Below, piece after piece: positions 56,169 through 64,000 of a stretch of DNA of 64,000 nucleotides (the stretch's first letter is position 1; the number at the start of each line of letters is the position of its first letter). The stretch covers positions 9,586,880 through 9,650,879 of the forward strand of contig CATQJL010000112.1 in NCBI GenBank assembly GCA_958299035.1, given 5' to 3'. This DNA is from Cylicocyclus nassatus. Its lineage: Eukaryota > Nematoda > Chromadorea > Rhabditida > Strongylidae. Made by a program: the position numbers and the translations under genes. A model generated the notes under the pieces. The model was not told the origin of the DNA, ran no database searches, and saw only the letters and a program-made list of their open reading frames with translations.

Positions 56169-56689
56169 CAAGTGGGTCGGGGCAGATATATATAAGGGCT
56201 TAGGTTTGACTAAAAATCTTTCTAAAAGTTTCCTGTTCCTTTCCTGAGAACATTTCTGCGAAGAGCATTCTACAAAAGGAGAACTGCTCGAAGAAGCGAT
56301 AATCTCCAAATCATTCAGCATTTCTCGAAATTCCTGCTACATCCATGCATGATATTATTTTTATCTCGTTTATATGCTTTTCATGAAAATCTCCCTCCTC
56401 ACAGAAACATTCAGATACCCCTCCCCCCCACTTTTCTACCCTCTCAAAGAGAATTTGCTCTTTCAGTTCTTCTCAACAAGTTCCATAAAAGATCGTTAAG
56501 TAAGTAGCAGAACATATCGTTTTGGAATTAGAAATACACTATAAGAATTATGTGTATTACAAAAAAACACTTTTCTCTCAGAATCAGTTCCGACAGCAAC
56601 GAAATCAGTCTCGTCTAAGAACTTTGTCAAAGAATCCTTCAATTTTTTCGCCAAAGCAATATGAAGCTTTACTACAAAAGGGAGCCACC

Positions 56690-57530
56690 CAAAGACCGTC
56701 AATCATAAGAACTGCACAAACGTGTAAAAAATTTGTTTCCCTGTCCTATCAAACTGCCCTACGTGCCGTTTACAAACCAATTATCTATCTGAAAGACAGT
56801 TCATGCCCTACGTGCCGCTTGAAGACCGTTAAAAAATTACAAAAACTGCCATAACATACAAAAATCTGTTTCCTTGCCCGATCGGGTTGCCCTACGTGCC
56901 GCTTACAGACCGATTGTAACTATTTAGAGAGAAAGTTTATTCCCTACGTGCCGCTTGAAGACCGGTAAGAAATTACAAGAACTGCCATAACATACAAAAA
57001 TCTGTTCCCCTGCCCGATCGGGTTGCCCTACGTGCCGCTTACAGACCGACAGTAACTATTCAAAAAGACAGTTCATGCCCTACGTGCCGCTTGAAGACCG
57101 TTAAAAAATTACAAGAACTGCCATAACATACAAAAATCTGTTTCCTTGCCCGATCGGGTTGCCTTACGTGCCGCTTACAGACCGAAAGTAACTATTTTCA
57201 AAAAGAAAGTTTATGCCCTACGTGCCGCTTGAAGACCGTTTAAGAATAATAAGAACTGCCACAAACATACAAAAATCTGTTTCCCTGCCCCATCGGGTTG
57301 CCCTACGTGCCGCTTACAGACCGAAAGTAACTATTTTCAAAAAGAAAGTTTATGCCCTACGTGCCGCTTGAAGACCGTTTAAGAATAATAAGAACTGCCA
57401 CAAACATACAAAAATCTGTTTCCCTGCCCGATCGGGTTGCCCTACGTGCCGCTTACAGACCGATAGTGACTATTCAAAAAGAAAGTTTATGCCTTATGTG
57501 CCGCTTAAAGATCGTATATATAAAAAGCCA
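56690..57530. repeat. Minisatellite, about 6 copies of a 137-bp unit
   Basis: CCCTACGTGCCGCTTGAAGAC recurs at about 56808, 56942, 57078, 57217 and 57355, with a decayed copy near 57491. Midway in each unit is a related CCCTACGTGCCGCTTACAGAC, so the 137-bp unit is itself a diverged duplication. Read on the plus strand each half can encode CPTCRL(K/Q)T. It is internal to the MULE. Confidence 0.85.
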
Positions 57531-58191
57531 ATTTTACGACTCTACAGAAAGAGAACAACGAAATCAAGTATTTGCAGCGTATTCTCAAACTGCCTGCATG
57601 CCACTTTTGGACTTTCAATTCTGAGAACTGCCCCAAACGTACAAAAATCTGTTCCTGCCCGATGGAATTGCCCTAAGTGCCGCTTACACACCGATACCCA
57701 GTTGAAAGCACCAGCGGGACCCAGTTACATAAGCAAAAGCAAGGCTGTTGTTAGATAAACGCTTCCAAAAGTACCAGCGAGACTAAGTTATTCCGCACTC
57801 TCTTGTCTACACGCGGAAGCAAGATAATCCTAAAGTGACTGTTGTAAGAGCATTTTTACGAAGAGTTGAGAATATAGATGAATTTAGCTCAAATCACGCT
57901 TTCACGCAATTTGGCATCATTTTTAAAGAAACTAATAGGAGTAGAACATATTTGAACGACACATTCTGGGATAACAAGTTCGATTTTAAAAAGCTGGGTC
58001 GGTAGTAATCTGGTCGAAACTCCGAGTTTGAAGCTCCGCGTTAACTCAGAGATAACTCTGAGTTCCGTTTTTGAAACTCTGAGTTACGCTTACTGAAACT
58101 TTGAGTTCCGCTTTCGTAGTTCCGAATTCAACTCTCAAGCTCGGAGTTTTGCTTTGCGGAGCTGTTAAGCATTTTGCTGCAAAAGCGACGT

Positions 58192-58258
58192 TAAAGTAGG
58201 GACTCGAACCTGTATGGTCTAGCGTAAAGATCCTATCGCTAGACCATGACACACCCAT
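58192..58258 (-). other. tRNA-derived SINE head
   Basis: On the minus strand: GGGTGTGTCATGGTCTAGCG, then ATAGGATC, and GGTTCGAGTCCCTAC. These are an intact B box and an A-box-like region about 45 nt apart. ATGGTCTAGCG and CGCTAGACCAT form an 11-bp hairpin between them, so it does not fold as a normal tRNA. It probably is a Pol III promoter of a SINE. Confidence 0.5.
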
Positions 58259-58522
58259 GAACCCTAAAATTGCTTTGCCGTAATGTACTCACTCATTCCA
58301 TTAACACTTAGCAGGTCAAAACAAGTTATACCAAAGTCTCACTCATTTTCATTTCTATCGGGCAGTGATGGTTCATCACGAGGATTGGTCTTTTGTGCAG
58401 CTGAAAGCTTCAAACAATAGAGAAAGCGGATGGCATACGCAATGATAAGAATTGACTATCAGGATTTGCGCACGGAATAAATCCTCTGGGCAAAGTTTGC
58501 CCTTCCATTATTTCGTCTTACT

Positions 58523-58774
58523 TACCGTAACCTCGTCAGATGACTCCACAGTATAATCTGCATGTCATATTCGTTATCGGCGCCCCGAATAACCCCAGTG
58601 TACCAAGTTTCGATCAGTTTCGTGATTTTCTCCCATCTACCGTAAACCTACCGTAACCTCGTCAGATGACTCCACAGTATAATCTGCATGTCATATTCGT
58701 TATCGGCGCCCCGAATAACCCCAGTGTACCAAGTTTCGATCAGTTTCGTGATTTTCTCCCATCTACCGTAAACC
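58523..58774. repeat. Direct tandem duplication, 126-bp unit
   Basis: Two nearly identical units start TACCGTAACCTCGTCAGATG (58524 and 58650) and contain TCATATTCGTTATCGGCGCC. A third, diverged unit follows to about 58862 and a faint one precedes. The near identity of two units suggests a recent duplication. Confidence 0.85.
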
Positions 58775-59569
58775 TACAGTAACACCTCTACATGACCCCA
58801 TAGTGAAAAATGGATACCATATGCGTGATCAGCGCACCGAATAACCCCCTGGGCCAAGTTTTTACAAAATTTCAAAATTTTGTAGATCACTGCGCACCAC
58901 GATACCCCCATCATGCCTGCTTAAACTACGAGCAAAATGTACCCCGGAGGACTTTTTAGCTGCCCCTCTTCTTTTGCGCACTATTTCTCTTTCTCTGACC
59001 AAACTCAGAGTTATCTCTGAGTTCCACGATAGACTGGAACGCGCATCAAACTCAGAGTTATCGCAGACGTTAGTTGCGCGTTTGGTGGCGCTGTTTCTTG
59101 TGCAGGACGATTTGGACAATGTTGCGCTACTAGGAATAAACTACGTGTTAAGGAGGATCCTGCCATATCATCGCTTTCCGGATTTGATCTGTTCAAACAC
59201 CTGTTAAAGGGGTCAAAAGTTGCGCGTTAGCTCAGAGATAACTCAAAGTTAACTCTGAGTTATAACTCTGAGTTTCGATAGGTTTACTACCGACCCTGGT
59301 ACAAATAACACACCCGGACACTGGCGAAACAGTCTCAAAATTATTGCGGCACTCATGTTTGCCTTTCAAAACCCGTGTGACCCTTTTACGAAAATATGCT
59401 TGGTCACCCCTTATGAAATTTGGCAGCGTTCCAAAACGCATGCCACTTGGCAGCAATCCAATTCCAAAGATCAGTGTATTTCATCATAATTTTTACGTCT
59501 GCGGCCTCCTCGTTTGCCATGATCCAACTATCGGGCGGCTTAATGGGTAAACAACGAATTCGTTATATA

Positions 59570-60449
59570 TTAGGTTGTCCCGAAAGTTTTGTCGGTTTTT
59601 TCAAACCACTGCAAAACCACGCACAATAAAGATCTAAACGAGCTTTAACATGCATTCGATGCAGCTTTTCCTTCTCTTTCCCGCGGATACATTTTCAGAC
59701 CAAAATCTTGTATGCTTTTGTTGATAATTGCCAAAATTCTTCACCTGTCAATTTTTAATGCTCAAAGTTTGGCTAATTTTTAAAAGATTCATTACAAAGT
59801 CTCGAAATGCATTAAGTATGAATCAAATAGAGCAACTCTCGGACTACAAGCAGGTATTTTTAGATCCTCTAATCTGCTGATTTTAGCTTCAAAGAATTAT
59901 TTCTTCGGAGGTCTCGATTTTTGGCAAAGTCATGAGACACGCAACTGCATAAAACACATGAAAGCTTTTGAAGTTTCTGCGTATTGAAACATAATTCTTA
60001 TTAAACATTATTATGCAACATAAGCAATTTTGATTCGCTTCGAAAAAGCAGCTTTTTGGAATTTTTGGTACTTTTACGTGTTAAACTTAATCAAAAAGCC
60101 GAGGTTTTTATTAAATAAATAATTATAACGGGCTTGGTAAACGCGGTTCATGTAATCCAAAACAGACACAGTGTAGCCAAAGGTTTGCTCTATATAACAG
60201 TTACTAGCGCTCTTTCAAAACATCAGAATTAAAAATTCTAAAATTCAGGAAACATTTGACGTTACCGTAAAGCTGCTCAAAAAGCCATGGCGATAACGCT
60301 GCAAAGACGAGGTAGATCAGAAAGCAAGTTTAGCTGTAAGTAAGAGTATAAAAATCTGAACCAAACAGTACCTAAGCCGCCCATGGATTGGTGTTCTGTG
60401 AGTTTTAGTGAGCGATGAAAAAACCGACAAAACTTTCGGGACAACTTAA
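59570..60449. mobile_element. Mariner-type MITE, 880 bp
   Basis: TTAGGTTGTCCCGAAAGTTT at the left and the matching TTAAGTTGTCCCGAAAGTTT on the other strand at the right, 34-bp ends with one mismatch, flanked by TA (59568-59569, 60450-60451). It sits inside the MULE, so it came later. No transposase remains. Confidence 0.85.
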
Positions 60450-60810
60450 TATTATGTAGTGATCATTTTATCAATTTATTTATTTAACTTTTTTCTGTTT
60501 TTGTGTATTTTTTGTAATGTATATTACAAATAATATTACAAATACAATATATTACAAATATTATAATAAACTAAAAATTTTCCGCTGTGTTGATCGATAT
60601 ATAATATGTGGCAGTAGCTCGACCTCTGAGGGAATTCTCGCACCTCAGCGCGAGAGGTGCGAGGCTGCCGCGAAAATCTCTCTGCGAGAGATTGCGGACG
60701 ACAAGAGCGCGCTTACGATAGCTCAGCCGCGGCCTTTGTGCCAGCTCTGGCGGCTGGCTGCGGCACCAGGCGGCTGCCTGAGTAACACTTGCACGCCTCC
60801 CTAGAGCACT

Positions 60811-61340
60811 TCTTTGGGTTCTTTCCGAGCAAAGATAAGGAGATCTGGCGCGCTTTATTGCGTGAGGCGAAACGGACCTCGGGGAGCAAGCTCTTTCTTT
60901 TCATGACTGTCAGTTCGTGTCGTGTTGAGAGGATCTTATCATTGATCATTCTTAGTTGTTTATCTCGTTCTTATTTTGGCCCGTTCCGCTCCATATCTGC
61001 CTCGGGGAGGAAGCAGTATCTCTCATTTTATGGCTATCAGGTCGTTACCAAAACTTTGAAAGTATGTTTGTATCATGGAATTCGAGCATGCGCACGCTGA
61101 AATTCGAATTTCCGTATGTATCTTGTATTCTGGCGGTACGACCTAAATAAGTTTTAACTCAGTTTAGGCGGGAATTGGACTAGCGGGAGCCCGCTTTGCA
61201 ACGGTTTGGGTCGCTTTGTATTCTGCATCTCTTCATTCTAATCTATTTCGCTGAGCCAGTGACGGGCTGCGCTCTGCACCCTCTCACTTGGAATGTCTGC
61301 CTACACCGGATTGAAAAAAAAAACTGTACAATACCGCTCT
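60811..61340. other. Right flank of the MULE; no gene called
   Basis: A plus-strand frame continues from the MULE end (HFFGFFPSKDKEIWRALLRE, to 61100) but has no start or splice site of its own. It may be a fragment of the gene or element into which the MULE inserted. The other open frames are short. Confidence 0.3.
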
Positions 61341-61344
61341 CAGA

Positions 61345-63910
61345 ACGTGCAAAATTTCCGTGAATGTCGCGGAATTCCCGGAATTCCGCGAAGGTTCGCG
61401 ACATTCCCGAAATGTCGCGAAATTCCCGGAATGTCGCGAAATTCGCCATAACTTCTTTCCGAATGAGTGTATTCAAAATCCGAAAACAGCATTGTATTCA
61501 GCTCGTCAAGGCGAATCTTTCGGTGTACAGCGTGTCCTTGAAATTCCCTTTCCAATTTTTTCAAAATTTTCTGCGCGCGCATATTCGTAAAGTAGCAACG
61601 CAGCGCACATCAAACATAAAAGACTCCAATAAGCACTGTTGGATTGCGCTGCTTCAGCAGATTACCGAGCGCTAAAAAAGAACCGGAGAATCTCTTTCAA
61701 AAAAGATAGAAGAGCTCGTGAATTCTGGAAAATCGTGTTGTCTCAAGTTTTGCCCACAGTGACCCTAAATGAGAAGCTCTACTGCTAAGCAGATGTGATT
61801 TTCTTAATCAGCAGGTCAGATAACCTCTATAAGCAAGTTTTCAAAGAAATTCGGGTGATTTGATTTTTTCTCGTTCTATGCCCTGAAGCTCGCCGATGGG
61901 TTTTGGTCAAAATGTCGATGAACTTGGATTATAAGGAAACTTCGCTCAAAGAGGTTTTCGAGCACGCTGTTTACGATAGTCGTCTTTTGAGCGGAGTAAA
62001 GAGTTTTCTAGCAGAGATATGGTGAGGGAACTTTAGTTAAGCCACGAAAGTTCGTAGATTCGCCTGCATTTTTCGAGCGCCTTTTAGAAAATCTGCTTGC
62101 TTGCCTCTACAGGTTAGATTCACTAGAAAGCGTGCTATTGAAAGGTGAATGCACCTGGCTCCAATCTATAGCAATTGCCGAGTTACGGGCTTACGAAATC
62201 ACATCCTCATGAGTTTTGCTCAAAACTTAAAGATCGACTGCTTCGTAGAAATTCCACCTAAGAGATTGTAAGACACGTTGATTATGGATTTTGTGTTCAA
62301 CTCAAAAGATCCTCGAGATCTTATTGTATTGGATCTGGTGGTTGTGCGTGCCTGAGCCGCTTAGTTGAATATCAAAGCAGATACGTGGCTAGAGCTCAGA
62401 TCCATTTAATTACTTCCAGTACAGCAGGATAAATTCCTTAAGCGATGTGAGCACAAAATTGGTGACCAACACGTCTTACAATCCCTTAGGTGGAATTTCT
62501 ACGAAGCAGGCGATCTTTACGTTTTGAGCAGAACAAATGAGGACGTGATTTCGTAGGCCCGTAACTCGGCAATTGCTATAGATTGGAGCCAGGTGCATTC
62601 ACCTTTCAATAGCACGCTTTTTAGTGAATCTAACCTGTAGAGGCAAGCAAGCAGATTTCCTAAACGGCGCTCGAAAAATGCAGGCGAATCTACGAATTTT
62701 CGTGACTTAACTAAAGTTCCCTCACCATATCTCTGCTAGAAGACTCTTTACTCCGCTCAAAAGACGACTATCGTAAACAGCGTGCTCGAAAACCTCTTTG
62801 AGCGAAGTTTCCTTATAATCCAAGTTCATCGACATTTTGACCAAACCCATCGGCGAGCTTCAGGGCACAGAACGAGAAAAAATCAAATCACCCGAATTTC
62901 TTTGAAAACTTGCTCATAGGGGTTATCTGACCCGCTGATTACGAAAATTACATTTGCTTAGCAGGAGAGCTTCCCATTTTAGGGTTACAGTGAGCAAAAT
63001 TTGAGAAAACACGATTTTTCCAGAATTCACGAGCTCTTCTATCTTTTTTGAAAGAGAAACTCCGGTTCTTTTTTAGCGCTCGGTAATCTGCTGAAGCAGC
63101 GCAATCCAATAGTGCTTATTGGAGTCTTTTATGTTTGATGTGCGCTGCGTTGCGACCTTACGAATATGCGCGCGCAGAAAATTTTGAAAAAATTGGAAAG
63201 GGAATTTCAAGGACATGCTGTACAGCGAAAGATTCGCCTTGACGAGCTGAACACAATACTGCTTTCGGATTTTACCGATGTTCATTCTGAAGGAAGTTAC
63301 GGCTAGTAGAATTTGGAACAGCGTGGTTTTCCAGAGTTTATCAGCTCTTCTATCTCTTTTGAAAAAGAGTCTTCGGCTGCTGTTTAGCGCAAAATAATCT
63401 ACTGAAAGAGTACTATCGAATGGTGCCCGCCGCGGTCTCTCCTGTGTGATGCTCATTGCGTTACACCCACGCGAAAAGGCGTCCGCATGCAAATTAAAGA
63501 TTATGGAAAACAGGATATTGGAGACAATTTGTACAGCAGAAGATTCGCCTTGACGAGCTGAATACAATGCTGTTTTCGGATTTTAAATACACTCATTCGG
63601 AAAGAAGTTATGGCGATATTCCGAAAATTCCGCGACATTCCGGGAATTTCGCGAACCTTCGCGGAATTCCGGGAATTCCGCGACATTCCCGGAATTTCGC
63701 GACATTCCGGGAATTTCGCGAACCTTCGCGGAATTCCGGGAATTCCGCGACATTCCCGGAATTTCGCGACATTCCGGGAATTCCGCGACATTCCGGGAAT
63801 TTCGCGAACCTTCGCGGAATTCCGGGAATTCCGCGACATTCCCGGAATTTCGCGACATTCCGGGAATTTCGCGACATTCCGGGAATTTCGCGGAATTTTC
63901 GGAATATCGC
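61345..63910. mobile_element. Foldback element: 1.9-kb palindrome capped by satellite ends
   Basis: 61445-62370 is repeated inverted at 62380-63305 (GCGCTCGGTAATCTGCTGAA, CTCAAAAGACGACTATCGTA, CACCTGGCTCCAATCTATAG in both arms). A third, diverged arm start follows at 63305-63610. The outer ends are a 19-bp satellite: a short block at 61350-61445 and a long block at 63612-63905. An arm start appears again in reverse at 63905-64000, so a further element begins at the window edge. Frames in it are shadows of the repeat. Confidence 0.8.
63612..63905. repeat. 19-bp satellite (CGCGACATTCCGGGAATTT type)
   Basis: Monomers alternate CGCGACATTCCGGGAATTT with CGCGGAATTCCGGGAATTC and CGCGAACCTT. A higher-order spacing of 67 bp and then 86 bp separates the AACCTTCGCGG variants (63654, 63721, 63807). 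The monomer is partly self-complementary. Frames are open through it on both strands. Confidence 0.85.
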
Positions 63911-64000
63911 CATAACTTCTTTCAGAATGCATATCTGGATCTGAAACAAGGGTTATACTCAGCTCATTAAGGCGAATCTTTTGGTACCTTGCCTTACCGT

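Larger units (their letters stand above)
57996..59296. mobile_element. 1.3-kb TIR element inside the MULE
   Basis: GGGTCGGTAGTAATCTGGTC at the left and GGGTCGGTAGTAAACCTATC on the other strand at the right, followed in both arms by CGAAACTC and repeated AACTCAGAGTTA motifs in either orientation. It contains a tRNA-like SINE head and a 126-bp tandem duplication. No transposase frame was seen. Confidence 0.75.
55026..60798 (-). mobile_element. MULE (Mutator-like) element with about 300-bp inverted ends
   Basis: The left arm (55026-55330) and right arm (about 60480-60798) are inverted copies: GCAAGTGTTACCCAGGCAGC, GCTGGCACCA, GCAATCTCTCGCAGAGAG, GCTGAGGTGCGAGAATTCCC, CAACACAGCGGAAAATTT. CCCTAGAGCACT lies directly outside both ends (55014-55025, 60799-60810); Mutator-like elements make 9-11 bp duplications, so one base may be shared by chance. 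A transposase C-terminus is inside on the minus strand. Most of the 5.8 kb is now other repeats, so this copy is not autonomous. Confidence 0.85.

Noticed and set aside
58192..58258. tRNA gene
   Set aside because: The B box is good, but the A-box region pairs with the supposed anticodon side as an 11-bp hairpin and no cloverleaf forms.
63073..63944. Several frames of 91-164 codons on both strands
   Set aside because: They are the foldback arm and the 19-bp satellite, which lacks stops by composition.

Overview
The window looks like a gene-sparse, transposon-rich piece of a nematode nuclear genome. I base this on short exons with TTTCAG-type acceptors and GTAAGT/GTGAGT donors, compact multi-exon genes, an F-box gene, a ganglioside GM2-activator-like gene, and a dense population of palindromic non-autonomous DNA transposons. 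A clade V (rhabditid/strongylid) nematode is my best guess, not proven. Nothing points to a bacterium, virus or organelle. No intact tRNA, rRNA or CRISPR array was seen.
Host genes. Two genes could be resolved exon by exon. The first is a 6-exon secreted GM2-activator/ML-type lipid-binding protein (7383-9370, minus; 223 aa). The second is a 19-exon dipeptidyl peptidase III (37387-41359, minus; 719 aa) that keeps both zinc-site motifs, HELLGH and EECRAE. An F-box protein exon (25572-25799, minus) and the last three exons of an unidentified gene (14287-14768, minus) are well supported. Several shorter coding pieces with good splice signals were not identified: 17393-17690, 17701-18100, 24411-24607, 29002-29370, 29630-29938, 33114-33390, 36960-37268 and others. 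Most short open frames elsewhere are shadows.
Mobile DNA, left to right. 1-1330: the edge of a retroelement (gag-like start plus a 162-bp tandem repeat). 3400-6960: three diverged copies of an LTR-like repeat, and a Penelope-like element 3' end with a hammerhead-like ribozyme (5309-5701). 7.5-30.6 kb: many foldback MITEs. 31.65-32.3 kb: a piggyBac-type transposase relic split by a MITE. 43.0-49.6 kb: a nest of insertions within insertions, including a 2-kb TA-flanked palindrome carrying a hAT-like MITE with an 8-bp duplication. 43.9-44.2 and 49.96-52.7 kb: relics of a DIRS-like retrotransposon (ORF1, reverse transcriptase, RNase H). 55.03-60.80 kb: a MULE with about 300-bp inverted ends, a transposase C-terminus and a 12-bp flanking repeat, itself filled with a minisatellite, a 1.3-kb TIR element, a tRNA-derived SINE head and a mariner-type MITE. 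61.3-64.0 kb: a foldback element whose ends are a 19-bp satellite with no stop codon in several frames.
The strongest signals for follow-up are the Penelope hammerhead, the nested insertions that can be ordered in time using the second arm of a palindrome as an empty-site control, the MULE with its internal repeats, and the foldback satellite. Exon models were joined by hand from splice signals and frame continuity; no alignment was run.
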